A stretch of 64,000 nucleotides of DNA from Xestospongia bergquistia (Eukaryota; Porifera; Demospongiae; Haplosclerida; Petrosiidae), in the NCBI GenBank assembly GCA_963965975.1, contig OZ014413.1, forward strand, positions 8,830,101 through 8,894,100, given 5' to 3'. The notes beneath the pieces were generated by a model. That model did not search any database. It saw nothing but the letters and a program-made list of their open reading frames with translations, and had not been told where the DNA came from. The position numbers and the translations under genes were made by a program. Positions 1 to 12,179 of this stretch are shown one piece after another (the stretch's first letter is position 1; the number at the start of each line of letters is the position of its first letter).

Positions 1-2220
1 GTTGGGAACATATTCACTCAAACATTCTGCTCATTTCAAGTTTGTTATAATCATTCACATGACAATATAACAATATTTTTTAAAAGCAATGAAGCAACAA
101 TTGCTGGTAACTCAGTGTATACCCCAAACCTGTACAATTGCTACATTGGTGAAGAATGGGTTAACTATTCAAAGGCAATTGAGATATATGATAACATTTT
201 CTCAAATGGGATTAATGATATTTCTACTACTCCTGTAAATTTAACTATATGTGACTTAAAGGATCACACCTATAACTTAATTCATGAAGTTTATCCTGGA
301 GAGACATTTAATATTTCAGTGGCTGCAGTTGATGCTGCAGGTAACAACAGCTACTCCATTGTTACAATAACTGCAATTAACAAGACACATACCAGGTTTA
401 CACACATCAACTGGTGGCTTTCTGAGAGAGAAAATACACAAGTTATAAGAGAAACTGATGACTGTACTCTCGTTAATGTAACTCTACATACCAATGATTC
501 TAACACATTAGATAAACCTGATGGTGCCCTACTATTCACTGTTGCCGAACTAAGAGACAGTACAGTTCTCAATATCAAATTAAAATCATGCCCACCTGGT
601 TTTCAATTAGATAATAAAACAGGATCCTGTGTGTGTTCATATGTGCTATCATCCAAATTATTAGGAATTGATAGCTACATTCCTGACTGTAATATCAATA
701 CCAAAACATTTAACAGACCAGCAATAACTTCATGGGTTGATTCAGTAAAACATAACAATACATCTGTTTTCCTATTATCTTTACATTGTCCTTGTGGCTA
801 CTGCAATGGTGATTTTACTCTCAGTGTTTTTTATTACAGAAATGACGGAACATTTGAAATTATGTCAAAAGATTTATCCACAAAATCATCATTATGTCTT
901 AACAACAGAGAAGGAATTTTGTGCAGTAAGTGTTCTACTGTTAATGGTGTTAATTACAGTGTAGTGTTTGGTACTACGGAATGTAGATATTGTAGTAACT
1001 GGTGGTTGTGGACACTATTCCTCTATGCAGTAGCTGGCCCCCTCCTCATTTACCTGTTATATGCTCTCAGACTTACATTAACAATTGGTACACTTAACGG
1101 AATTATATTCTATGCTCAAGTGGCTACCGCTGGATTATTAGATATTTTATCCATTAAAGATATGCAATGTTCCCAAAGTACACTTTTTAGTATGAAAGCG
1201 ACACTGTTCTTTCTTTCAACAATAAATCTTAATCTTGGTTTTCCATTGTGTTTTTACAATGGGATGTCAGAATTACGAAAAGCTGGCTTCAGCTTATTGT
1301 TTCCCCTTTATCTCCTGACAATAGTTGTTGTCCTCATTATTCTCAGTCGTTTTTCTCTAAGGATTTCTAACAGAATAGCTCACTCCTCAGTTCAAGTACT
1401 GGTTACTGTTGTACACCTCTCCTTTACCAAACTGTTATTAACAATTGGTGATATTTTCACATCTGTTGAATTGTACAATAGTACCAGAAAAGGAGTTACC
1501 AAGGTTTGGTTTAATGATGGCAGTGTTACATATGGAGAAGGTGAACATTTGATGTTAATGATAGTAACATCAGTGATAGTTGGTATCTTTCTAATACCTT
1601 ACTTGTTAATAATTCTAACTGGTCGTCTATTAATGAAATCTAACAAGATAAGAGAATATCTTAGGCCAATATATGAAGCTATTCATGCTCCTTATAAATA
1701 TAACAAACAATATTGGTTTACTGTTAGACAACTTTTGCTCATTTTTGCATGTATATTATATGCAATGTATCGAGGAAACAGTTTCTTTCTTATATTTTGC
1801 ATATTTCTTCCTGTCTATTTCGTGTTTGTGACTGTTCAAGCTTATCTGAGACCATTCAATAGTAAAGTATTAAACATTCTGGATCTGTCAGTCATGATTA
1901 ATTATGGTATATTACTTTGTACAAATTGGTATTTTCTTGAAGATTCTCTTTGTACAACAGGAATATTTGATGCCACATTTGTATATATACTGATGTTTAC
2001 TTTCTCTGTAGTTGTGTTCCATCATATAGTGTTAGTTACTGGACAACAAGTTCGTTTTATAGGTTACATCAATGTTGTTCAAAACTTAATAAAGAAAATG
2101 ACCCAATGTCTTAAAAATTCACAACCAGTGTCACATCAAAGACATTTTAGAGAAGATCTGGACTCATCATTTTTTGATGATAGCTACTCTGAATATCGTG
2201 AACCACTTATAAGTCCATAA
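1..2220 (+). CDS. U1: beta-helix multi-pass receptor-like protein, 5' end outside window
   Basis: The frame is open from base 1, so the apparent start at the GTG at 115 is not a real start. By alignment with the copy at 24498 the visible part begins near residue 549. It covers the last beta-helix rung (FKSNEATIAGNSVY), the YPGETFNISVAAVDAAG sandwich-like stretch, the cysteine-rich module (SCPPGFQLDNKTGSC; NREGILCSKCS), the membrane block starting at CSNWWLWTLFLYAV, and the tail ending YREPLISP. I see no lesion in the visible part. It is nearly identical to the second half of the copy at 7797-11654 and close to the copy at 24498-28364, which places it in the same subfamily. The function is unknown; a cell-surface receptor or adhesion role is inferred from architecture alone. 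Confidence 0.85.
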   Translation, partial: VGNIFTQTFCSFQVCYNHSHDNITIFFKSNEATIAGNSVYTPNLYNCYIGEEWVNYSKAIEIYDNIFSNGINDISTTPVNLTICDLKDHTYNLIHEVYPGETFNISVAAVDAAGNNSYSIVTITAINKTHTRFTHINWWLSERENTQVIRETDDCTLVNVTLHTNDSNTLDKPDGALLFTVAELRDSTVLNIKLKSCPPGFQLDNKTGSCVCSYVLSSKLLGIDSYIPDCNINTKTFNRPAITSWVDSVKHNNTSVFLLSLHCPCGYCNGDFTLSVFYYRNDGTFEIMSKDLSTKSSLCLNNREGILCSKCSTVNGVNYSVVFGTTECRYCSNWWLWTLFLYAVAGPLLIYLLYALRLTLTIGTLNGIIFYAQVATAGLLDILSIKDMQCSQSTLFSMKATLFFLSTINLNLGFPLCFYNGMSELRKAGFSLLFPLYLLTIVVVLIILSRFSLRISNRIAHSSVQVLVTVVHLSFTKLLLTIGDIFTSVELYNSTRKGVTKVWFNDGSVTYGEGEHLMLMIVTSVIVGIFLIPYLLIILTGRLLMKSNKIREYLRPIYEAIHAPYKYNKQYWFTVRQLLLIFACILYAMYRGNSFFLIFCIFLPVYFVFVTVQAYLRPFNSKVLNILDLSVMINYGILLCTNWYFLEDSLCTTGIFDATFVYILMFTFSVVVFHHIVLVTGQQVRFIGYINVVQNLIKKMTQCLKNSQPVSHQRHFREDLDSSFFDDSYSEYREPLISP

Positions 2221-2807
2221 ATCTTTCAATTTATTCCATATTTGGTATATTTGCTTATTCTATATATAAAACTTTCAATTTATTCCATATTTGGTGTTGC
2301 TTATTCTATATATATATATAGTATGTGTAAGTATATGTGTGTGTGTGTGTATTTAGGTTAATTCATTAATACTTTTATCATTCCTTTTTTTAGTTATTAT
2401 GTTACACTAATTTTAAGTTTTGTACATTAATTATTTATTAATTATTAAAAGGTTAATACATTGATAATCTTACTAATCTATTATGTAGACTTAATAGTTT
2501 GACTTGCATATGTTTAAGAGAGGGTGCCATATATGACAAAAGCTAATATTAATTTCATGTAATTTTTTAAAGTTGTGTGTCTAAAACTTTTTTACTTCCT
2601 CCTGGTGATATGATTTTCACTTTAAATAGAATTTTCCCAAACTAAAATTACAATTTTAGTTGATAAGACACTAAGTAAAATAAGCATTTGTATTAACTCT
2701 TTGTTATAATATGTACATTATACAGTAGTAATATTTTACTAACTATGATTTCATAATATACATGAGAGAATAACATAACAAAAATACATTAATATTAATT
2801 AGAATAA
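2221..2807 (+). other. 3' flank of U1 with TG microsatellite
   Basis: This AT-rich 3' flank contains a short TA tract followed by a (TG)n run at about 2334-2351. The same flank, including the TG run and the downstream block with TTACTAATCTATTATGTAGA, follows U4 at 17452, U3 at 11655 and, interrupted by a transposon, U6 at 28365. I see no gene in it. Confidence 0.6.
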
Positions 2808-3250
2808 GTTATTTCATATAATTTACATGGCTGTAGTACATCAACAATTTCTCATATTATTGGAGCACTACATATTAAAGACAAACAGAGTCTTTCACTT
2901 ATTATTATTGCTGTAGAAAGTGAACCAATCAATTTTGCAGTCAAAAATCATGCAGTAATTATATCAAATAGTTCAGTTATTTCTGATAAATCAACTACTG
3001 TGACTTTGAATGTAAGTAAAACTGTTTGGATATCATTTTGTAAGTGATATTAACACAGTCAGTTGTTATGATACAAATCCCAGACTCTATCTACTGATAT
3101 ACAGTTCAAATACATATGTTGGTTATACATATACTGGAAGTTTGAATATACTGCTCTATGAATATAAACGTGGGAAGTGTACTTTTTCAACAGAATGAGT
3201 ATAATAGCGATGAATATAATATTATCACGTGTTCTGTTGCAGCTGTACTA
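2808..3250 (+). pseudogene. Relic of an unrelated gene, copy 1 of 3
   Basis: About 80 codons are open from 2808 and read protein-like, with segments such as ISHIIGALHIKDKQSLSL, then VESEPINFAVKNHAVIIS and TTVTLNVSKTVW. After a one-base shift near 3044 the reading continues as DINTVSCYDTNPRLYLLIYS and SLNILLYEYKRGKCTF. After another shift it continues as QNEYNSDEYNIITCSVAA. None of this resembles the receptor family. Equivalent blocks lie at 12180-12515 and 18000-18430 and share the first shift. It is therefore either an old pseudogene that was copied with the array, or exons whose splice sites I cannot place; GTAAGT occurs at both frame changes. I do not recognise the protein. Confidence 0.45.
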
Positions 3251-4240
3251 TAACTAATTATAACTTGACTTCCTGTTTTTAAGACTAGGTAATTTATACA
3301 GTGAAACAATCAACACTTCTTTTGATTAACAGAGACTGTATTTAATTTGAAGCCAATATTTGCCATTAAGTATTTTAATTTAAATCAGCTACATTGAATG
3401 GCTATAATTTTTGCAATACAACTATCAAGTAATTTGTGATGTTGTGACATGTTGATTTAGTGAGTTAGTGCCTAAATAGTTCACAACTGCATTGCTATAA
3501 TGACATATAATTAATAGGTTTTAAGAATATGTGATATTAACTATATATTATCATGTTCAATCATGAAACAATATGGTAGTTTTTTAGAAGAATGGGTCAA
3601 AGTTTAATATCACTTTTATCTCTTTAAGGCATTGATTAACTTGCTGAAATCAAAATTTCTTAACTAAAAGGTAACAAGGCACTGTTCTTCAGTTCTTGTT
3701 ATATATTGTAGCCAGAGGTAACACAGAGTGGCTTAAAATTGTGAGCAAAATAATTAAATAACAGATAGCTGTTTAACAAATTTTTAAAAGAACATGTCAC
3801 AATAATCCCTAAAAATTGCTAATTAATCAAAAGTAAATTCTGATCTTTAAACTATATATGAAAGAATTGTTGTGTTCTTGTTCACTCTTTGGTGTACAAG
3901 GTAAGACATGTCATAACAGCACTATATATTACTAGATACTCTATGATATAACCAACTAAACAAGTGATAGTACCACATTGTAATGATCAACTAGCTATAA
4001 TGGTTATTTTTCCAATCAGTGGTTAGGATGTAACGGGATGGTACTGCTATTTTAAATATTAAACCTCCAATATTACTCAACACTATGCATCTTACACTTT
4101 CACTTATCTACTATCTTTTGGAATATACAATTTAATGAAAAATTTTACTAAGTCATAGATTAAAATTGTATTATATTTTAAGAATAATGAAACCATAATA
4201 TTCAGTGTTGTCAAAACAATTCTCTTGTTTTAACAAACTC
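3251..4240 (+). other. Intergenic region without a recognised gene
   Basis: This AT-rich spacer is nearly identical to 18430-19420 and partly similar to 12515-13450. One conserved piece near 3890 reads GGTGTACAAG followed by GTAAGAC, and is present in all three copies. It looks like a splice donor but I find no credible exon attached. I see no other gene, RNA or repeat. Confidence 0.4.
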
Positions 4241-4464
4241 ATCCTTAACGGAATTGATTATATAACAAATTTACTTTCATTAGTTGTATAAAATATTGTC
4301 AATCAATTTACTTTATAATGCTTAGTTTTTAATTTTGTAAACAGTATACTTACATTGCAATTATATCACTTTTTATCAGTATTTTTACACCATTGGAAAA
4401 CAATTCAGTAGTTTAAAATGTGAAGTTGATTTCCAAATTAAGCATACTTGTGTTCATTGACAAC
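4241..4464 (+). promoter_or_regulatory. Upstream module class P2 before U2
   Basis: This block runs from CATCCTTAACGGAATTGATT to the ATG and is shared with the regions just before U3 (about 7595-7796) and U5 (about 19424-19647). A TATAAAAT lies at about 4288-4295, some 177 bp before the ATG, and the same box sits at the same distance before U5. The sequence TTAAAATGTGAAGTTGATT close to the start codon is also shared by all three. The promoter role is inferred from conservation and position. Confidence 0.4.
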
Positions 4465-7400
4465 ATGAAGTGGCTTATGTTAGTATTCCTCTTTCACTTG
4501 ATATGTAGTAAATGTAATAAGATAATCAATATTACTTAACAAGATCATCTCCTCCAGTTATACTTGTGTCATCACTATAATTACACTGGTAACACTACTC
4601 TTCTCCTCCTGGATACTCTCTACAATATTAGTGGTAATGGGAGTATGTATAACATTAATACCAACTACTCACCATACAAGGTAATCATTCAATGGCTACT
4701 ATTCAATGTATCTCTTCCACTTATGTTAATACTGCCCATCCAAATAATGGATTTGCCTTCATGGGAAGTAGTAGTCTGACTTTACAGAGAGTGACAATTA
4801 TTGGTTGTGGTGCTAACCTTACTACACTTGATAAGGGACAACTTAACATTGTCAACTCTACCAGTTCTCTTGTCTACTTCACACAATATCATGCTACTGT
4901 ACTGAGATCAGCCATCTTGTTATGAAAGATGTGAGGATATCCCAGTACTATGGATTTGCTATTGTCGCTGTTAACTTACCTAATGCTACTTTGGATTCCA
5001 TAAATGTAATAAATTCTCGATGTATTGAAAACACTAAATATAGCGTTGGGTGTGGAGTATTGTTATTGTATAAAAAAATATCCAGGGCACATTTTCTTAA
5101 TAACATATACAAACTAGATCTTTTAGCCTCTAAATTTATACACAATTATGATTATATATTCAACCATGGATTCAAATGTGGCACTGACTTTTATAATTCA
5201 CATATTCACCAAGTATCTCCTAAACCAGTTATCAATGCTGCAGGACTTACGATACTTTATACTCAAAATGACACATCAGTTCATGTTACTATATCGCAAT
5301 GTACTTTCAAAACTAATATTGGTTCTATAGCTGGAGCAATTCTAATATTACATGTGAACACAATAAAAAACTCAAAGACAATTGCTAACAACCACACAAT
5401 ATTTGGATCAAATGGTGTCTATCGAGAGTGCCATGGAAGTGGTATTGTGTTTATTTTCTTCATTGATCGACAGTCCATGTCATCATTGAATGAGACTAAT
5501 AGCAATGCACTCACTCCAATACAGTGTCATTTACCTTACTCAAGGACTTCAAGCTAACTTCACACACAACAAAGCTCTATCTAGTGGAGGAGCTATATAT
5601 GCTCTCACAAACACATTTATTGTACATTTCAAGTTAACACTACACAATATGATGATATAACAGTGTTATTTGAAAACAATAAAGCAACAGTTACTGGTAA
5701 CTCCATTTTTTCATCATAAGTGTATAATTGTTACATAAGCTCTGATTGGATTAACTCTACAATGGCTAGAGATATTTATAATGCCATTTTCACTATATTG
5801 TCAAATGACACTTTTGAAGTATCTACTACTCCAATGAGGCTGAATATATGTGACTCACATAATTCTGTTATTCCTTATTCATTTGATGCTTATCCTGGAC
5901 AAACAATTTCTCTTTCAGTGGCTGCTATTGATGCTGTAGGTCACCATAGTTACTCTATTGTTACTATAACAGCAGTAAAGAAAACACATGCTAGATTTAT
6001 TCATATTAACTGGTGGTTTTCAGAGAGAGAAAATACACAAGTTATAAGTGAAAGTGATCATTGTACTCTCATTAATGCCACAATACATACTAGTGATTCC
6101 AGTTTATTGCCATATCAAGGTAATCTTTATTTACTATACCCAGTATAACAAATACAACTGTTGTTACAGTTAATCTAAAATCATGTCCGCCTGGTTTTGA
6201 ATTAAATAGTGTAACAGGATCATGTGTATGTTCACCAATGCTGGTAAATATTGATCGATATACTCCTAACTGTAGTATCAATACTAGAACATTTAACAGG
6301 CCAATAATATCTTCATGGATTGGTTCAGTTGATACATCAACATTTCTATTATCTTTACACTGTCATCATGGCTTCTACAACACTGACCTTCACTTCAGTG
6401 TATTTCATTACAAAAATGATGGAATATTTGAATTAATGTCTAAAGATTTCTCACTGACTTCATCATTATGTTTTAACAACAGAGATGGGATTTTATGTAG
6501 TAGTTGTCCAAACAACTACAGTGTGGTCTTTGGTTCTACAGAATGTAGACAATGTAGTAACTGGTGGTTGTGGATACTAGTCCTATATGCAGTAGCTGGT
6601 CCACTTTTAATTTATCTTATATATGTTCTCAGACTTACATTAACAACTGGTACACTCAATGGTATTATATTTTATGCTCAAGTGTCTAATGCTGGTTTAT
6701 TAACTATTCTATCTATTAAATACAGTCAATGTTCACAGGAAACATATAATGGTGTTAATGTGGCGATGCTTTTTCTTTCAATGTTGAATCTGAATCTTGG
6801 TTTTCCTCTGTGTTTTTATAATGGGATGACAGAATTATGGAAAGCTTGTTTCAGTTTACTATTTCCACTTTATCTCCTGACAATAGTTGTTGTCCTAATT
6901 ATCCTCAGTCGTTTTCTCTAAGGCTTTCTAGCAGAATAGCACACTCCTCAGTTCAAGTAATGATTACTGTTATACACCTCTCTTTCACAAAATTATTACT
7001 TGCACTCTTTGATGTCTTCACACCTGTCCAATTGTACAGGAGTAATATAAATGAACCACTTAATGTATGGTTCAATGATGGCAGTATTACATATGGTGAC
7101 ACAAATCATATGAAGTTAATGATAGTAACATCAGTGATAGTTGGTATCTTTCTAATACCTTACATGTTAATAATTCTAACTGGTTGGTGATAGTTGGTAT
7201 CTTTCTAATACCTTACATGTTAATAATTCTAACTGGTTGTCTATTAATGAAATCTAACAAGATAAGAGAATATCTTCGACCATTATATGAAGCTATCAAT
7301 GCTCCTTATAAATATAACAAACAATATTGGTTTACTACTAGACAACTCTTACTAATTTTTGTGTATATTTTTTACACCATATATCGAGGAACAAATCTCT

Positions 7401-7594
7401 TACTTCCTTTCTCTATTGTTCTGCCTATTTACTTTGTGTTTGTCACTGTTCAAGCTTATCTGAGACCATTTAAAAACAAGATAATAAATAATTTAGATCT
7501 TTTTGTCATGGTCAATTATGGTATTTTTTTGTGTACTAATTGGTCCTTATTATTAGCGAGGGACACCTTTGTACAGCAGCAGCAAATATCATCC
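4465..7594 (+). pseudogene. U2: heavily damaged receptor pseudogene
   Basis: The copy starts with the family's MKWLMLVFLFH signal peptide but stops at codon 25 (TAA at 4537-4539, from the family's TCA). Compared with its close paralogue at 19648 I see a 4-bp deletion near 4674, a 10-bp deletion near 4893, loss of about 450 bp near 5523, a 10-bp deletion near 5617, a nonsense TAA at 5717, 1-bp deletions near 6128 and 6915, and a 53-bp tandem duplication at 7134-7239. The 3' end is missing. After the second-to-last membrane segment (around NWSLLLARDTFVQQQQ) the sequence jumps directly into the upstream module of U3, removing about 95 codons and the spacer. It cannot encode a full protein. Confidence 0.9.
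7134..7239 (+). repeat. 53-bp perfect tandem duplication in U2
   Basis: Unit one is 7134-7186 and unit two 7187-7239. Each begins GTGATAGTTGGTATC and ends AACTGGTTG. The duplicated stretch encodes the conserved membrane segment with VGIFLIPYMLIILTG. Because 53 is not a multiple of three, it shifts the frame. Other copies have the segment once. Confidence 0.9.
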
Positions 7595-7796
7595 TTAAGG
7601 GAATTGATTATAAAAAAAATTTACTTTCACTTGTTATATAGAATATTGTCAATCAATTCTTTGCCTATTGCTTAGTTAGACTTTAATTTGTAAACAATAT
7701 ATTTACTTTGTAATTTACATCAATGGTAAACAATTGAGTAGTTTAAAATGTGAAGTTGATTGCCTAAATTAACTAAATCTTATGTTTACTGAGAAC
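7595..7796 (+). promoter_or_regulatory. Upstream module class P2 before U3
   Basis: This matches the 200 bp before U2 and U5, starting ATCCTTAAGGGAATTGATTA and ending near the ATG at 7797. The TATAAAAT box of the other two copies reads TATAGAAT here. The module directly abuts the broken 3' end of U2, so almost no spacer is left between the copies. Confidence 0.4.
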
Positions 7797-10700
7797 ATGA
7801 AGTGGCTTATGTTGGTACTTATCTTTCACTTACTACTGATATGTAGTAAATGTAATAAGGTAATCAATATTACTTCACAAGACCATCTCCTCCAGTCATA
7901 CTTGTGTCATCACTATCATTACACTGATGACACTACTCTTCTCCTTATGGATACTCTCTACAATATTAGTGGTAATGGGAGTTTGTGTACCATTAATACC
8001 AACTACTCACTGACCATACAAGGTATCCACTCAATGGCTACTATTCAATGTATATCTTTCACTTATGTTAACACTACCCATCCAACTATCGGATTTGCTT
8101 TCACTAAAAGTAGTAGTCTGACTCTACAGAGAGTGACATTTATTGGTTGTGGTGCTAACCTTACTACCTTTGACAAGGAACAACTTAACATTATCAACTC
8201 TACCAGTTCTCTTGTCTACTTCACACAATATCATGCTGCTGTATTTGTCTTCACTGAGATCAGTCATCTTGTTTTAAGAGATGTGAGTATATCCCAATAC
8301 TATGGGTTTGCTATTGTAGCTGTTAACTTACCTAATGGTATTTTGGATTCTGTTATTGTAAATAATTCACAAGGTATTCCAAGGGCAGTCCAAAAATCTG
8401 GATATAGTGTTGGCTGTGGAGTGTTATTGTTGTATAAGAATTCAACTAGGATGTCCTCCATTGTTAACCAATATAAGGTATTGATTACAGGCTCCAGTTT
8501 TAGACACAATTATGAGTACAAAATGTATCATAAATTTACTTGTGCAACATTTTTTTACAATTCTTTAAAACTTAAACGTCAAAGGAATCCAGTCATTAAT
8601 GCTGCAGCACTTACAATACTCTATACTCAAAATGACACTAAAGCTCAAGTTAATATATCAAGATGTACTTTTAAGGACAATATAGGTTCTATAGCAGGAG
8701 CAATGTTAGTATTACATCTGAACACAATTAAAAACTCGGAGACTGTCATTTACAATGAATCAGTGTTTCACTTAAATGGTAATACTCAAAAATGTCATGG
8801 AAGCTCTATTGTACTCATCATGTATTTTGATGTTGTAATACCATTAAAGTCTAACAGCACAATGTACCATCTAATGGAAATCATTAATGTGACCTTTGAA
8901 TCTTCTGAAAGAGTTTTATTTTTCGATAAACAACAAGGTGCTGTGTATATTGCTATGATTAATGTTAAAACACTTCCAATTTTGATTAAATTTTCTAATG
9001 CCATATTTACTAATAGTGCTGCTATAACTTCAGGATCTTGCATATTTGTTGCCTCATATCCTTCAACTAGAAATCATATACAAATTGTAATGGAGTCTGT
9101 AAAAGCACGTAATAATGATGTCTCAGGAGACAGTCCAGGAAAATCTCCCATTAAATTCTCACAAGCTAGCCTCTTCCATTTATTGAATATTAACTTCACT
9201 AAATTAAATGGATCATTGGAAAATCCCAGCGATTTCTCTTATAATTTTGGCACAGTTATAGAGGCAATTCAATCTGATATTACTCTAGAGGGACATATTG
9301 TCTTTCATAACAATACAGGTATTAATGGAGCAGCTATAATGTAAATAGGAGATAGTCTCATTTACCTTACCCAAGAGCTTCGAGCTAACTTTACACATAA
9401 CAAAGCTCTATTTAGTGGAGGAGCTATATATGCTGTTGAGAACATATTCACTCAAACATTCTGCTCATTTCAAGTTAGTTATAATCATTCACATGATAAT
9501 ATAACAATATTTTTTAAAAGCAATGAAGCAACAATTGCTGGTAACTCAGTGTATACCCCAAACCTGTACAATTGCTACATTGGTGAAGAATGGGTTAACT
9601 ATTCAAAGGCAATTGAGATATATGATAACATTTTCTCAAATGGAATTAACGATATTTCTACTACTCCTATAAATTTAACTATATGTGACTTAAAGGAGCA
9701 CACATATGACTTAATTCATGAAGTTTATCCTGGAGAGACATTTAATATTTCAGTGGCTGCAGTTGATGCTGCAGGTAACAACAGCTACTCAATTGTTACA
9801 ATAACTGCAATTAACAAGACACATACCAGGTTTACACACATCAACTGGTGGCTTTCTGAGAGAGAAAATACACAAGTTATAAGAGAAACAGATGACTGTA
9901 CTCTCATTAATGTAACTTTACATACCAATGATTCTAACACATTAGATAAACCTGATGGTGCCCTACTATTCACTGTTGCCGAACTAAGAGACAGTACAGT
10001 TCTCAATATCAAATTAAAATCATGTCCACCTTGTTTTCAATTAGATAACAAAACAGGATCCTGTATGTGTTCACATGTGCTATCATCCAAATTATTAGGA
10101 ATTGATGGCTACATTCCTGACTGTAATATCAATACCAAAACATTTAACAGACCAGCAATAACTTCATGGGTTGGTTCGATAAAACATAACAATACATCTG
10201 TTTTCCTATTATCTTTACATTGTCCTCGTGGCTACTGCAATGATGATTTTACTCTCAGTGTTTTTTATTACAGAAATGACGGAACATTTGAAATTATGTC
10301 AAAAGACTTATCCACAAATTCATCATTGTGTCTTAACAATAGAGAAGGAAAGTTGTGCAGTAAGTGTTCTACTGTTAATGGTGTTAATTACAGTGTAGTG
10401 TTTGGTTCTACAGAATGTAGACAATGTAGTAACTGGTGGTTGTGGACACTAGTCTTCTATGCAGTAGCTGGTCCCCTACTCATTTACCTGTTATATGCTC
10501 TCAGACTTACATTAACAACTGGTACACTTAACGGAATTATATTCTATGCTCAAGTGGTTAGCAATGGAATATTAGATATTTTATCCATTAAAGATATCCA
10601 ATGTTCTCAGGGTACACATTTTAGTATGAAAGTGACACTGTTCTTTCTTTCAACAATAAATCTTAATCTTGGTTTTCCATTGTGTTTTTACAATGGGATG

Positions 10701-11654
10701 TCAGAATTACGAAAAGCTGGCTTCAGTTTATTGTTTCCCCTTTATCTCCTGACAATAGTTGTTGTCCTCACTATTCTCAGTCGTTTTTCTCTAAGGATAT
10801 CTAACAGAATAGCTCACTCCTCAGTTCAAGTACTGGTTACTGTTGTACACCTCTCCTTTACAAAGCTGTTATTAACAATTGGTGATATTTTCACATCTGT
10901 TGAATTGTACTCTAGTACCAGAAAAGGAATTACCAAGGTTTGGTTTAATGATGGTTATGTTACATATGGAGAAGGTGAACATTTGGTGTTAATGATAGTA
11001 ACATCAGTGATAGTTGGTATCTTTCTAATACCTTACTTGTTAATAATTCTAACTGGTCGTCTATTAATGAAATCTAACAAGATAAGAGAATATCTTCGAC
11101 CAATATATGAAGCTATTCATGCTCCTTATAAATACAACAAACAATATTGGTTTACTGCTAGACAACTTTTGCTCATTTTTGCATGTATATTATATGCAAT
11201 GTATCGAGGAAACAGTTTCTTTCTTGGATTTTGCATATTTCTTCCTGTCTATTTCGTTTTTGTGACTGTTCAAGCTTATCTGAGACCATTCAAGAGTAAA
11301 GTATTAAACATTCTGGATCTATCAGTCATGATTAATTATGGTATATTACTTTGTACTAATTGGTATTTTCTTAAAGAAAGTCTTTGTATAACAGGAATAT
11401 TTGATGCCACATTTGTATATATACTGATGTTTACTTTCTCTGTAGTTGTATTCTATCATATAGTGTTAGTTACTGGACAACAAGCTCATTTTATAGGTTA
11501 CATCAATGTTGTTCAAAACTTAATAAAGAAAGTGACCCAATGTTTTAAAAATTCACAACCAGTGTCACATCAAAGACATTTTAGAGAAGATCTGGACTCA
11601 TCATTTTTTGACGATAGCTATCCTGATTATTGTGAACCACTTATAGCTCCATAA
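7797..11654 (+). pseudogene. U3: receptor copy with one internal stop codon
   Basis: The frame runs from MKWLMLVLIFHLLLICS to the tail ending EPLIAP, 1,285 codons, with one interruption: TAA at 9342-9344 (codon 516), where other copies have TTA (leucine in AIMLIGDS). Everything after it remains in the same frame, through the rungs FTHNKALFSGGAIYA and FKSNEATIAGNSVY, the cysteine-rich module (here with CPPCFQL in place of CPPGFQL), the membrane block and the tail. I prefer MKW at 7797 over the in-frame ATG at 7782 because all copies share it. It is a very young pseudogene, a null allele, or an assembly error. The truncated product would be a secreted N-terminal ectodomain fragment of 515 residues. 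Its upstream module is the U2/U5 type while its body is of the U1/U6 subfamily, so it looks mosaic. Confidence 0.8.
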
Positions 11655-12179
11655 ATCTTTCAATTTATTCCATATTTGTTGTTGTTTACTCTTTTATATA
11701 TATGTCTGTATTTAAGTTCATTAATACTTTTTATTATTCCTTTAGTTTTAGTTATTATGTTACACTAATTTTAACTTTTGTACACTTACTATATATTAAT
11801 TATTAAAAGGTAAATATATTAATATAGTCTTACTAATCTATTATGTAGACTTAATAGTTTGACTTGTGTGTGTATGGAATGTTTAAGAGAAATTGTTTAT
11901 TATTAGGGGAGTAGTATATATTTTACTTATCTCATCATATTAATAGAATTTGATGTATTTATACTGTAGTAATATAACATACTTAGTAGTGTAATTCTCT
12001 AAAAGTCAGTAGAACAAACAACCAACCATGTTTGACAGCAACTTACAACTATTATATAGAAATGATACAATTGCTATTCCTACTATCAAGCTTGCATTCT
12101 TTGTATTGGACTGATATTAACCATTAGTATAGTAATTATTGTAATTATTAAATAGTAAATATTATTATATTAATTAACT
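11655..12179 (+). other. 3' flank of U3
   Basis: This is an AT-rich flank like those after U1, U4 and U6. The 30 bases at 12090-12119 (GCTTGCATTCTTTGTATTGG and onward) recur in reverse complement at 29793-29822 in the spacer after U6. There is no gene. Confidence 0.5.

Noticed and set aside
115..2220. Treating 115 as the start of the first gene
   Set aside because: The frame is open to base 1 and matches the upstream part of U3 and U6; the codon at 115 is GTG. The gene begins outside the window.
7850..7875. Splice donor AATAAG|GTAATCAATATT inside the signal-peptide region
   Set aside because: All copies stay open through it and the encoded NKVINITSQ is conserved as protein, so an intron there is not needed.
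9785..10012. Minus-strand ORFs of 60-98 codons within the receptor genes (e.g. 351-578, 9785-10012, 25643-25939, 48103-48375)
   Set aside because: They are shadows of conserved + strand coding sequence with no start context, domain or neighbour to support them.
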